A stretch of DNA of 64,000 bases from Ridgeia piscesae (lineage: Eukaryota; Annelida; Polychaeta; Sabellida; Siboglinidae), in assembly GCA_025642075.2 (NCBI GenBank), contig JAODUO010000141.1, forward strand, positions 1-64,000, written 5' to 3'. Position numbers and translations under genes: made by a program. The notes beneath the pieces were generated by a model, which saw only the letters and a program-made list of their open reading frames with translations, did no database searches and was not told the origin of the DNA. Positions 48,759-60,239 of the stretch are shown piece by piece; the stretch's first letter is position 1; each line of letters begins with the position of its first letter.

Positions 48759-49252
48759 GTATTATTACGCTTTCTGAATTAGTTACTGTCAATTATTTAT
48801 GCTACGACTATACATACACTATTGTGATATCCCCCACTGTATAGCTAATGTTTCATTATGCATTTTACACGGCCCTTTTTATGGTACCAGGCATTATCAA
48901 CATGTATCGAGCGATATTAGATGCAATCAACAACAAGAGCGTTCTAGAAAGGGACGGCATATGGACTTTATGTCACATAATAATTATGTCCTAGACGCTA
49001 TGTCCTAAATTTATTAAGTTTTTCTGTGTTTTTTTGCACTTTTTTCTTAAATCTGTTGATATATGCCTAGCACTGCCACTGATGATGGCATTCTTTGTAG
49101 ATTTTTTTTGCATTATTTAGCATCTTGTTTTGGGGACATCATACAAAATATTCACGGTCACCTGCAGCCACCCAAATTCTCACATGCTTTGTTAGAGGGT
49201 GTTTCAGTATATGCAGCCACCGGAGTTTGTGAACATTTTCTTTTACTTTCAG

Positions 49253-49435
49253 TTCATTCAAGAAAGCATGTCCTGCGCAAATCAAAGTCATCGCTACGAA
49301 AGATGGACAACAAAGTTCTCAAGAGAGGGCGACCAAAAGGAGCTGAACCGACTGTCATTGGTCTGCCAGCCAAGTGGAAATGTTTCACCAAGCCAGTGGC
49401 ATTCTGCAAGAAAGATCCTCTCCAAAAAACCGAAA
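49253..49435 (+). pseudogene. Transposon gene exon B: fusion across an internal deletion
   Basis: Acceptor TACTTTCAG, donor GTAAGA. The first 60 bases read SSFKKACPAQIKVIATKDGQ, completing the N-terminal zinc domain. From about 49312 a different frame reads VLKRGRPKGAEPTVIGLPAK and continues to KKDPLQKTE, an AT-hook (GRP core) region normally far downstream. The abrupt change with a frame shift marks the deletion of the transposase core. Confidence 0.6.
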
Positions 49436-49676
49436 GTAAGAAAAAACATCTGGTCTGGTGTCAACCTGGAATTGTATATAATTTGGATTATATTGTATGT
49501 AAAAGTAAAGGTAATTTTTTATATAGTGCAGTATCCAGTCTTTAAGATTTACCAAAGCAGTTTACGCTTTACTTGTAGACCTGTTTAATAGTACACCATT
49601 TTATATAATTCATAAGATACAGCCTGTTACGGTTACTAGACATGTTCATGCAATGTTGTTAACATGGTGTTTCAGT

Positions 49677-49950
49677 CATCCTCAGCTGGCTGGTGGGGAA
49701 CAGGGAAGACACCGCCCTGACTGGCACTTTGATTGAGAGAGATGATGTTGAAGTCCGTCCGGAGCGTCTTCCAGCTAAAATAACAGATCCAAGCATTGAT
49801 GTGTATCGTGACGGTTCGGTTGATGACGGCCACACCTCTCTGGCATGCGATTCGTGTCTAGAATGGTACCACCTAGCATGTCTAGGAAAGAAGTCTCGGC
49901 CATAGACAAGGACGTGGATTTGTGGGAGTTGCCACACAGCTGCTCATACG
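49677..49950 (+). pseudogene. Transposon gene exon C: PHD-like finger
   Basis: Acceptor GTGTTTCAG. Encodes ILSWLVGNREDTALTGTLIE, RDDVEVRPERLPAKI, then ACDSCLEWYHLACLG, a TAG stop, and TWICGSCH. CxxC...WYH..C...W.C..C are the later zinc ligands of a PHD finger. The first Cys pair is missing, apparently through a small deletion after DVYRDG. Inactive as it stands. Confidence 0.65.
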
Positions 49951-50379
49951 TAGGATGTGATAGCTGTGCCTTTATAGCACTACTAAAACAACTTGAGTGA
50001 ATTATGGTGTACAACATTGCCCCTCATGTTAACCCTGCTGTGTGTGAAAGTTTGATGAATCAGTCGTAAATTGCCCCTAGTTTCTGTTTTATCGGCAGGT
50101 CTGGCATTGTGAGGACATATAGAAACATTCCAAAGCTGTGTTAACAAGATCTCTGGTTGAGCTATAAGTTTGGGACTTATGTGATCGTTTTTTTTATAAA
50201 TGGAAATAATTTGTATCTTTAACATGCTTTGTGTAATTATGGTTTATAAGGTTTGTTTACTTTGGTAATTGAAGCCATTGGTTCTAAATGGTGTATTTTT
50301 TATGTTGTACGTTCTGTATAATGGTATTGCATATATGTAAACCCAATACTAAATGTGTTAGATCTTATAGTGTGTGTGC

Positions 50380-50870
50380 ACATGAGGCTAGTGTAGATTA
50401 TACATGGGAACGTGTGTTTAATTTGAACCAGTATGTTTATTACTTTTCAAAATTAAGATGTGGGTGGATTTATGCATATTAGGAGTAGTTTATACAGAGG
50501 CCTTTTATTTATGTATTTTACTTATTTATTTACGTTTATTACCTTTGTAAATGAAGATGTGGGTGGATTTGTGCACTGAGGCTAGTGTAGTTTATACATG
50601 AGAATGTATGTGTGTAATTTGTATCTCCTGTTTTATTTATTTGAACCAGTATTAAGAACACAAATTAAGATGTTGGTGGATTTATGCATATTAGGTGTAG
50701 TTTATACAGAGGACGTGATTAACTTGTATTGTATATCTCGTTTTATTTATTTGAACCAGTGTTTGATTGGTCTTTTATTTATGTATTTTACGTATTTATT
50801 TACGTATGTTTATTTCCTTTCTAAGTGAAGATGTTGGATGATTTATGTACATTAGGCTAGTGTATGAACT
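50380..50870. repeat. Degenerate about 115-bp repeats inside the Foldback-like element
   Basis: Three to four copies of phrases AAGATGTGGGTGGATTTATG, CATATTAGG.GTAGTTTATA and TTTTATTTATTTGAACCAGT. AT-rich, non-coding. Confidence 0.65.
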
Positions 50871-51459
50871 TTCTGTGTCATGAACTTTCTGTTTTTGATG
50901 TTCAGTATTAAAGTCATCTCTGTTTACTCATGTGTTTGGTGTTATAAAATAGGCCTCCTAACGAAAATATTACAACTACAGATAGTTTATACAACAAATG
51001 ATCATCATTTTCATTACTTCTTGATATAACATACTGCAATAATTATATTTTAAATTTCATAGATATATTATTTCGGACCACAGTTTATAAACGGTATTTG
51101 AATTCATTATTTCGCTTTCGTAATTTTAATCATGATTAAAAACTAGTAGTGATGACATCTGGCGAAGCTAAATAGATTTTGGCGGAACGTACAGCAAACG
51201 AAATTTACATGGGTTTTGCCATATTTCTATTAAAAAAAAGGGAAACGGACAATTAAAACAAAGGCCGAAAATGAAACAAAGTTCAAGTAAATCGCTCGTG
51301 TTGTGTAAGTGACATACTATAATGGAACATGTGAATAAAAACTTGCCGTATTGTGATTATTTAAGAAGAAGCAGTTATTTAAACATAAACACACACATGC
51401 CTTCTTAATCAATAGTATAGCACTTACGTTCGGTCACGTAGCATATGGCGCGATGACGG

Positions 51460-51711
51460 GCTATTTGTATGTATTTATCCGGTCAAATAGCGCATACGCA
51501 AACATGTCATGGGCTATTTGTCCGTATCCGGACGAATAGCGTATACGCAAACATGGGCTATTTGTCCGTATCCGGACGAATAGCGTATACGCAAACATGG
51601 GCTATTTGTCCGTATCCGGACGAATAGCGTATATGCAAACATGGGCTATTTGTCCGTATCCGGACGAATAGTCCACCAGGCTATTCGTCCGTATCCGGAC
51701 GAATAGTCACG
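51460..51711. repeat. Right terminal array of the Foldback-like element
   Basis: Five copies of the near-palindrome GGCTATTTGTCCGTATCC plus GGACGAATAGC (starting near 51512, 51556, 51600, 51644, 51679), spaced about 44 bp. The spacers GTATACGCAAACAT themselves contain the palindrome GCGTATACGC. A degenerate copy precedes at 51460. Confidence 0.9.
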
Positions 51712-51723
51712 GCCTTATTAATA

Positions 51724-52679
51724 ATGTAATGCTTCCCCCCATAACTACGGTGACGATAGGAACGAATATGAAGCCAATATATATAAAGATAGACCAGCTA
51801 ACATGACATGGTTTTTTTATTATTAACTGGCTTAGCGGATCTTTTCTCGAAATGAAGTTAAGTTGGACTGCGCGACGAGACGACATGAAACCGATTAGCA
51901 TACATGAATACATACGCTCGGTATCGAGTAACACGGACTTGCAAGTTCAAGGTGATCCAATATTGTTTTTTGATTAAAGAGATTCTTTAAGAATTGTAAA
52001 CTGTTTGAAATGTACGCAATTTGTAACTGTTTGGCATCGTCCACCAAACTTCGGTTTTCAATGTTAAACATAATGTTCCGGGTCATCAGTAAGTGTGTTG
52101 ATTGTATGTGACGTCAACGGTCTTCGAGTGGTTATCTGAGCCAGGGCAGATATCCATTATAATCGGGCTGAATGGTTAATCATTAACGTGACATCAAGAT
52201 CAACATAATTCGCGTAACCACAATTATGTATTTATGGCTTTTCTGCGCAGGTAACACCCGAATTATTTATACATATGAAAGACATAAGCAGAGATACTAT
52301 GTATGGGAAATTACCGCATTTGGGTACGGTACATCTTGAATGTTTATAAGTTTACAATCCCTTTAAATTATCTAAATTATCACGGTTATTTTACATGTCA
52401 CATTAACACTCACAATAACATGGTTTCTTGGCACATGTCTGTTCATTCTCGTTGTAGAACTTGTTTTGTGTTGTCTTGTTTCAGTGCCACTGTTCAATAC
52501 ACACATACACATTTAATTTAGATGATCACCCAATAGCTCACTAAGTAACTATGCTAATAGTTCACCATGTGCCTACCGTTCAAGAATACAGAATACAGTT
52601 CAAGAATACAAGAATACAGATGTACACGGAATAAGTCCCAAACAGTATGGTTATATCCGCTGTATATATCACAACTTCC
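51724..52679. other. Intergenic, no recognised features
   Basis: No coding or repeat signal recognised, apart from a short direct repeat of TTCAAGAATACA near 52585. Confidence 0.4.
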
Positions 52680-52970
52680 ATCAGAATCTTAATCCGGACG
52701 TTTCTACTTCTTTTTCTTCATGATCTGTGGCGTCATCGGGAGGACCTGCAAACATACGTAAGAACTCCTCTTGAACTATTAATTATTAATATATAATCAT
52801 ATTAATTATTCAGGAAATTGTAAAGAGACAAACAATATGCTTTTGTTTGGGTTAATATATGTATTTACAAGAACACAATGGACGTCGTCAATCGGTTTAG
52901 GAGAAATCCCGTTTCCATTTCTTATGTTGCTACATTGTAGCCATTTCGACACAGGAAGTGAACAATTCAG

Positions 52971-54321
52971 GGCTCGACATTGGCACTGGCCCGATGGCCC
53001 AACGCGTATTTTAAAGCTGTCGGGCCAGTTCGGGCCACCGGTTTTTAAATTCTACTGACCACCGTGGACGTTTCCGTTTTGTTACATTTTATTTATAACT
53101 TATTACACAATTGTGTCTAAAACGCCCGCATGATTGGCGAATGGCGGGAATCACTCATTATTCACCCAATCAGCGATCGTGTTACACGTTGCCGTTGGCT
53201 ATGGGTGGTAGGCGATGTCGTTGTTCTATGCGTGAATGATAAAACGCTAGTGCACATTCCGTAATGGAAAGACATCTATGCAATTTGTTATACTGTCAAA
53301 CGTTTGACATGTTGTAAAAGACCATTCCTGCAGCGGTGGATTTTTAATACAATCTTGGAAGAAAGGGGGCAAGTGTTTTGGACAGCGTTCAAACTGTCAC
53401 CGGCGCACGTGGGCTCTCGGCCTCGCACACAGACGCGATGTTTAAATAGTCTTAGGCTAGCCTGTCATTAAATGGGGCATGGGTTATCTGCGTGCTAATG
53501 CTAATTTATCATGGTATCAGGTATGCCATATTCTGCAGTAACAGTTTTCAGGCACAACCAAAACTAAGAATTGTTTTTCAAGACAGACAACTATAGTTTC
53601 AAGCCCCCCCGTATACCTGTCAAAACAGTCAAAGACAAAGTCATGAATTCGTCTTCGCCGAATTTGCTTTAGTCTCAATGCTATTGTGCAAAAACGAATT
53701 ATTAATATAAAGTATCAATGAGTAAATCAATTGTTAATATTAAATATGAAAACAGTTTGTTTTTATAATGTCCGAGCTCATAAAATGTCCTACAGTGCAG
53801 GCTGTAATAAATAATATTGTGCTTTTTACGGTTTTGTTTTATATTATTTTTCGAATTTAAACTGATTTTATTGTGTGATATGTAGAAGAGACACAATACT
53901 TACAGAAGACGTTGACTGTAGTCATTAAGGTTGATATTTAATTTCTCGAAATATATAGTAATTCATTTAATAGTCTATAAATAAATATGCTAAAATTGTA
54001 TAATGTGAAAGTTGCCTCAAATTTTATATTAGGAGACTGAGACAACGACTAAAAGATTTCATTTAACGTCGAGTTTTCTCTTTTTGTTATTGTAATCTGA
54101 ACAAAATTACATTTAAAAAAACGATGCAACATAAGAGCTTCAGAAAGTCTTCATGATGTCACTCCTGTCAAAAATTGGTCTTCTAAAGCGACGGGCACCT
54201 CGGTAGCAGCATATTTTCTTTACACTATTCGGGCCAGAAACTTTTTTTGGGCCAGTAACTTTTCAAATCTACTGGCCGCCCGGGCCAGTGGATACAAAAG
54301 CTTAATGTCAAGGCATGTTTA
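52971..54321. mobile_element. Non-autonomous DNA transposon with GGGCTCGACATT-type ends
   Basis: The left end GGGCTCGACATTGGCACTGG (52971) with CCCGATGGCCCA, GGGCCAGTTCGGGCCA is matched in inverted orientation at 54220-54321 (TTCGGGCCAGAAA, GGGCCAGTAACTTTTCAAAT, GCCCGGGCCAGTGGATA, TTAATGTCAAGGC). The interior of about 1.1 kb has no intact transposase. Target duplication unclear. Superfamily not assigned. Confidence 0.6.
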
Positions 54322-54632
54322 CACAGCCCCTGAAAATATCCTGAGACATTCACGATGCAACATAATCAGGTTCGTTTGTATTGACCTATGACTATGTCGC
54401 GTGTCAACAGCTAGACATAATGTGACTGTGTGAATATTTATTTAATCATTTAGTCTACGAGTTGAGAACTATACAAGTTCTCCAAATTCTATCTACATTT
54501 GTAGTGTAATTTAATTAGTAACTTCATCGAATATAAATAAATTTAAATACAAGACTATTTATTTCACAATGGTAGGTTTGTTTTTCTTAGAGAGCTTCAA
54601 CTGAAAAAAGACTGAAATGATAAAAACGAAAG

Positions 54633-55015
54633 TCACTTTGGACACAGTCCGTCCTTATATAAAGGACACGAATGTCACCTTGGGCACAAACCTCCTTATT
54701 CTAAAGGACACAAATGTCACATTGGACACAGTCCTTATATGAAGGACACGAACGTCACTTTGGATATATTCCTTTTTATAAAGGACGCGAATATCACCTT
54801 GGACACATTCCTTATATAAAGGATACGAATGTCACCATGGACAAGGTCCTTATATAAAGGACACTGGCGTCGCTTTGGATATATTCCTTTTTATAAAGGA
54901 AGGACGCGAATATCACCTTAGACACATTCCTTATATATAGGATACGAATGTCACCGTGGACAAAGTCCTTATATAAAGGACACGGACGTCGCTTTGGACA
55001 CAGTCACTATGTAAA
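54633..55015. repeat. Tandem array of palindrome-bearing units
   Basis: About nine units of 42-48 bp, each with the palindrome TCCTTATATAAAGGA (or TCCTTTTTATAAAGGA) and ACGAATGTCACCTTGGACA. Units fall into a three-unit higher-order pattern (GTCGCTTTGGATATATTCC, ATATCACCTTGGACACATTC, AATGTCACC.TGGACAA) repeated twice. Confidence 0.88.
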
Positions 55016-55163
55016 GAATACCGACAGAAACATGGCGGGGCTGAAATTACAGCCCTATTTAATGACGTGGGCACTTAGGCTCTGGGCAGTGGTCATTGGA
55101 CGTTTGGACAGTTGATGAATGACAGACCGACTGTAGACATGTGTGGTCGTTGAACTGACTTAC

Positions 55164-55275
55164 CTACAATTATGATTAAAATCTCCAATATCCACTCCAC
55201 GTTCCATCCTCGACCCGTCCATGCTCAGTTTGTAGTTTGTCTTTACAGTTACTTGACACGGAACAGCCGCCAGCC
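55164..55275 (-). CDS. Candidate exon of a minus-strand gene
   Basis: Bounded on the minus strand by acceptor TGTCTTTCAG (at 55276) and donor GTAAGTCAG (at 55163). One frame is open: LAAVPCQVTVKTNYKLSMDG then SRMERGVDIGDFNHNC. The other two frames have stops. GC content is above the surroundings. A possible 3' partner is 52680-52745, which is open in one frame (PPDDATDHEEKEVETSGLRF) with acceptor GTTTGCAG, but the phases do not match directly. Product unknown. Confidence 0.45.
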
Positions 55276-56043
55276 CTGAAAGACAAAGGATATGTTAAGG
55301 TGAGATTTGTGATATTGTAACAATACGGGGGAAATGGCTTTAAATTAATTCCGATGCTCAAGAATTGAAATCGTTTTTCTTGATCAGTGACGAGTGTAGC
55401 ATTACATTAATAAATATGACACTTCATATGTTTTAAAATATTTCCAATTGTCTATGTTTTATTTCATTTTATTACTTAAACACTCCATTTGTCTTTTTGA
55501 TCCTCTTGTTATGGTATTTCAATATAAACAACACAAAAATAAATAAACAGTATGTTTCGCCTCACGTACAGAATGACTGACTTAATGATGCCGACCGTCC
55601 TATTAAAATAAGGTAATACGTACACACACACGCACGCATGCACGCACGCACGCACGCACGCACGCACGAAACTATTTCGAAGCTACATTAGACAAGTGTC
55701 TCATCCGCAGGGACTTATATTAGATTTATTAATATTTTTTTTAAGCAGTGCCTCAAATGACACCAAAATACCGTTACACCTGTGACGATTCGTTTTCCCT
55801 CCTGGTGGGTCTATCACACAGAAACCCGAAATGCTTTAAAAGTCGTAGTTTAATATACTGAAAACTGACAATGAAACGAAACGTTTCTTGTGACATATGC
55901 ACAAAATCCATTTATCATTATATGCAAAATCGTCACATATGAAACGATTTCGAAATATGCTTTGTTGGGTTACTCCGTACAACACCTAGGCTTCTTACGA
56001 CTCTGAGACAGAAGGGCTACTTTACATTTATGTAAGAAAGGTG

Positions 56044-56047
<4 letters not shown>
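55276..56047. other. Intergenic, with a (CACG)n microsatellite
   Basis: 55622-55668 is a (ACGC)n/(ACAC)n run. The remainder shows no recognised signal. Confidence 0.5.

Positions 56048-56109
<62 letters not shown>
56048..56109. repeat. (TA)n microsatellite
   Basis: About 31 TA units. Confidence 0.97.
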
Positions 56110-56110
<1 letters not shown>

Positions 56111-56914
56111 TATAAGTCAACATTACCCTTGACATAACAATGCATATCGAACATGTGTGCAATCTCGAATGGATTAATGGATACTATCAAATAGTTGATA
56201 TTTTGTAAAGAGCATGTGCGACTCTTTTGGTGAGGAATACTCGGACATTTCACATTTAAAGGCAACATTCATCTCCCGTTATGCACGTGACGTTTTGTTG
56301 TGTACGTGACCAATAAATAATAAACAATATTAATAACAGCTGTCATGCTGTTTATTGTGATCCTTGCTGTATATTTGTAAGTATAAAGCATGTATGCATG
56401 CGGCAGTTGAATAATAAAAACACTTTTCCTTTACAACTGTTAAAGTGTGTTTTGTTAATATTTGTGGAATAGCTGTAAATAGTTATCAATATAAACGTGT
56501 AGTTGCACAGGATTTGCGATGTCAGTGGTTGCTATTGGGTATTTTTCAGTTTTCGTGTAGCACTCACTATGTGATGTAAAAAGCCAATGACTAGGGCGGG
56601 ACGCTCATGCAAGTTTCGGGAAGCGCACCGTAGGCTAGAGGCCATGCGCGTGATAGCGGAGCTCGTGGGACAGCATCTTAAGTGCAGCCGATTACGGCAT
56701 GTATGCGAACTCCTCCGGTACAGTAGTTCCTGGTTGTCATGAAGGATGTATCGGTAAAAGTCGGCTGGCACACGAAGGAATAACGAAGACGGTGAAGGGA
56801 ACCATGAAGCGGTGTGCCTCGAGCCTGGAGTACTGCTGATGCGTAAAACCTCCTCCTACGAATCATGCTTTTCCGTCATGACCAATTTGTTCTTGGAATC
56901 CAGGGCTGGACAGA
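56110..56914. other. Intergenic; GC-richer block at 56570-56880
   Basis: Two overlapping minus-strand frames (62 and 79 codons) span the GC-rich block. The combined sequence has many Arg residues but no motif I recognise; it may be a transposon remnant. Confidence 0.3.
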
Positions 56915-57239
56915 ATATAATTATAATAATAAGGAATTTTTTATAGCGCCAGTATCCGCCACGTGGTATCGCTCATGGCGCTTTTACATAATTGTGTTCA
57001 TCAGACACATATAACACATCATGCTAACGCAATACTATTAATGTTAATAAAGCGATATTTTATATATAACAAATAATATAATTACCAGTCATTATAGTAT
57101 TAATAAAAACAGTGACATCAGTGTAAAATAAAGTAAAGTAATATTTTAAAAACATTATATACAATAAAAAACAGCTGCTTGTATTATAGGAAAATAGTTA
57201 AACAATTAGTTTCGTAAAATGTATAGTCAATTCGTCCAG

Positions 57240-58690
57240 AACATGTACAGGAAGAGTCCACGTGTATTACTCGAAGTAAACTTGGAAAATATGTGTTTTC
57301 AGTGCTGTCTTGAAGACACCGATTGTCGCGCTGGCTCTGATATTGTTTGGAAGTTTAGGACTTTGATGCGGATAAGGTGAACGATCGCGCTCCCCACGAG
57401 TTTTTAGATTTGTGTTCTGTCAATAGCAGTTTCTTTATAGAGAGCATATTTCCACGGGGTGGATCGTACAGTTTAATAAGGCTACATAAGTAAGTAGGCG
57501 AAACACCTTGGATTGTCTTGAATACAAACATGGAGCTTTTGAGGATGATTCTCTGTTCGATTGGTAGCCAGTTGTTTGAGGATAGGTGTGATGTAAGTAA
57601 ATATCTAGGAGAGCGTGACAAGTCTGGCAGCAGTGTTTTGTAATCGCTGGAGTCGTTTTAGCAGCGTTTTGTTGAGGCCGTGAAGAAGTGAATTGCACGT
57701 GACCAGTCTAGAAGTAATGAGCGCGCGAGTGAGCAGTTCCGCAACCGGCTGATTGATGTGCCTAAGAATCATTCCAATATTTCTGATTGGTACACATGAA
57801 GCTCTGAATACTTTCGCGATGTGTTTATCGATAGAAAGGTTCTCATCAACGATAACGCCGAGGTTCATGACACTGTCGGTAGGAATAACCATGGTGTCGC
57901 CACTCTGATCTGTGTGATGTTGACTTTTCATCTCTGTATTATCCAACCACAATGAATTATGTCAACCATAGGAAATTCCGCGACATCCACTGACATAGTT
58001 CGTCAATACTGGCATCAATTTACTCTATTGCGTCATTAACGTTTGACTGAGTAGGATCGACTGAAATGTATATTTGAGTATCGTCGCTGTGGTGTGCACG
58101 ATATGCCGATTGGAATACATTTATAAGATTATTGTTGGCGAGGAATGCAGTGTCTTACTGAGAAAACGTAGATTTGATATAGGACGGTAATTGGCTAACA
58201 TGGATGAGTCCAAGTTTACCTTCTTCAGCATAGGTAGAATTTGCGCAGCTGTGAGAGAAGACGGAATTTCTCCCAAGTTCACTGAGTTGTTGATGATTTT
58301 AGTCATCGTCGGTAATACAGCATAACTACACTTCTTCAGCAGTGCCGATGGAATTGGATCGAGGTCACAGGTTGTTCGTGATGAATTTGATAGTATCTTA
58401 TGTATTTCATTTTTCGACTCTAACTTGGACGATGAAAGAGCTCTTGTAGGAGGGTGTAGATCACTTACTCTTTCAAACTGATCTCGGAAGCATTTTATTT
58501 TATCGGTAAAGAAGATGTGGAAGCTCTGGGCCAAATCCTTCTGTGAATCACACTTCGGAAGAGGTGAACTCTTTCGCCGGGGAAGTACTCTGTCAGTCAG
58601 ACGGAAAATGTGCCTTTGATCTTTTGCCATTTCGCTGTAATATTGCAATTTTGCTCGTTTGATCTGTTGATTTACCATTGATGGCAGTAC
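57240..58690 (-). pseudogene. RT half of the CR1/L2-like LINE
   Basis: Minus strand in order: VNQQIKRAKLQYYSEMAKDQ, CDLDPIPSALLKKC, TAAQILPMLKK, NYRPISNLRFLSKTL (58678-58121), a deletion removing motifs A-C, then VMNLGVIVDENLSIDKHI, LLHGLNKTLLKRLQRLQNTA (57952-57605), LSSNNWLPIEQRIILKSSMF and SPTYLCSLIKLY (57621-57400). All are standard CR1/L2 segments. The catalytic Asp residues are lost with the internal deletion. Confidence 0.88.
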
Positions 58691-59259
58691 ATTTCGCGAT
58701 CAATTTCAAACTTAGGCGGGAAAATTGGCAGATGTAGAGGTTTGAAATTGGTGGTGTATAAAATTTGAAAAACAAGCGGAAATATTGATTGATAAGTATT
58801 ATTCTTGTGTTAATTTTTAAAAAAGGGGTTACACATTATTGGGTTTTTTTTAAAGTTTGTTATTAACAAAACAGATTATATATATAAAAGGGTAATCTAG
58901 GCTTCGACAAATTGTAAACAAGATTGAGCAAATCTCTTTATTTGATATAGTATATAAGAGATAAAGAATAAGAGTAACAACTACATATGTAAGATAAAAC
59001 TGTGAATAGATATCTTTGTTATTAAAAAAAAACAAGCTTTTTAGGGGAAACCCCTTTTTGTTTTTTTATAAGGATTCCCAATTTTCCCCGGGGGAACAAG
59101 AAGACTAAATTATTGTTCATGGAAATAGGTATAAGTTGTTTATAAATGTGGCGCAGGTTAAAATAAACAAACAGTCTTTCTAAAGACTAAGTTGGTTTAA
59201 ATAAGAGGATTTTGAAAAATCAATATACCTGGAAGGGCAAGTGAAGGAAAGGAACTTGT

Positions 59260-60000
59260 GTGTAACCATGCCACAGTTTGGGTGGATTTTCCCTAGGGGG
59301 GTGGGAAAAATTTTCCCGAAAACGGAGGAATTTATTCCCAAAGTTTATTTTGGGAAAGGGACTTTGACAGCAGAGTTAGCTAGGCTAAGGATTTTGGGAA
59401 GGGGGAAAAAAGGGGGGGGGGTTTTGAAAGGCAACAAAGGGAGAAAAACAACAAAAATGAATGCGGGAAGGTGACAGGGAGAAAGGACAGTAGAGAAGGG
59501 GGGAGGGAAAGGGGACAGAGATGAGAGAAGAAGGGGACAGGGGGAAAAAATGGAAGAAAGGAAGGAGGGGAGGGACCAAACGGAAGCAAAACAAGGACGA
59601 TGACAGGAAGAAAAGAGCCCGGAAAAAAAGGAACAACAGAGAAAGCGGCAGGGGAAAAGTCAGCAACCGGGAGATGCAAAACGGGGAGCTACTCTGAAGC
59701 AGTGATCGGGGGGGCATTGAGAAAAAAAGGGGTATTTATGGGAGACTCCATTTTGGAAAGACAGGGACATTAAGAAAGGAGAAGACGTTGTTGTTTGCCC
59801 TGGGATAGAGCATGTGACTGAACGGAGAAACGTTTGGGGGCATCAAGGGGGCAATTTTAGCATGTAAGAAAATGCAGACAGGGATGGAACAACCGGGATG
59901 TAAAGAAAACAGAGAGTTGGTAGAGACACGAAGAAGACGAGAGTTGAACAGATCATCCCTCAGGAATCTTGCTGAGGGGGAAGGGGGAACAACATTTAAA
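59260..60000 (+). pseudogene. ORF1 of the nested LINE, esterase-like
   Basis: A Lys/Arg/Gly-rich N-terminal part (59400-59680) is followed by DVVVCPGIEHVTERRNV, GTTG and DTKKTRVEQII segments. These match the SGNH-esterase-like region of ORF1 proteins in some CR1-group LINEs (VCLPGA.I..VTER...; HVGTNN...). Several frameshifts and a stop in the reading given. Identification from motif memory only. Confidence 0.5.
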
Positions 60001-60239
60001 AATTGCAAGAGGATGGAAATTTAAATACTATTAGAAAAGGGAAAAAAATTATTTTAGATTTGTGGGGATATTTTTTGGGTAGAAAACATTTTATAGAGAT
60101 GGCCTCCATCTGCAAAGGGGGGAAGTGTTCTCCGTGAATCTTCTTCGATATGAAAAGGGAACGGGTTAATTTTTTAAACTTTTTTCGGGGGGATAAAAAG
60201 GCCAAATATAGAGGCAAGATAAAGATAGAAAAAAGACAT

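Larger units (their letters stand above)
48361..51711 (+). mobile_element. Foldback/Mutator-like DNA transposon with palindromic terminal arrays
   Basis: Flanked by the 12-bp direct repeat GCCTTATTAATA (48349-48360 and 51712-51723). Both ends carry CTAT(A/T)CGTCCGGATACGG-type sequence in inverted orientation, arranged as short tandem arrays (two to three units left, five to six right). The interior has a broken three-exon gene (48512-49950) with DNA-binding-like N- and C-terminal domains but no catalytic core. Long inverted ends made of tandem repeats, an 8-12 bp target duplication and a zinc-binding transposase remnant fit Foldback/MULE elements. The class assignment is an inference. Confidence 0.7.

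Noticed and set aside
59380..59717. Two minus-strand ORFs rich in Ser/Pro/Phe/Leu
   Set aside because: They are antisense shadows of the purine-rich ORF1 region of the nested LINE.
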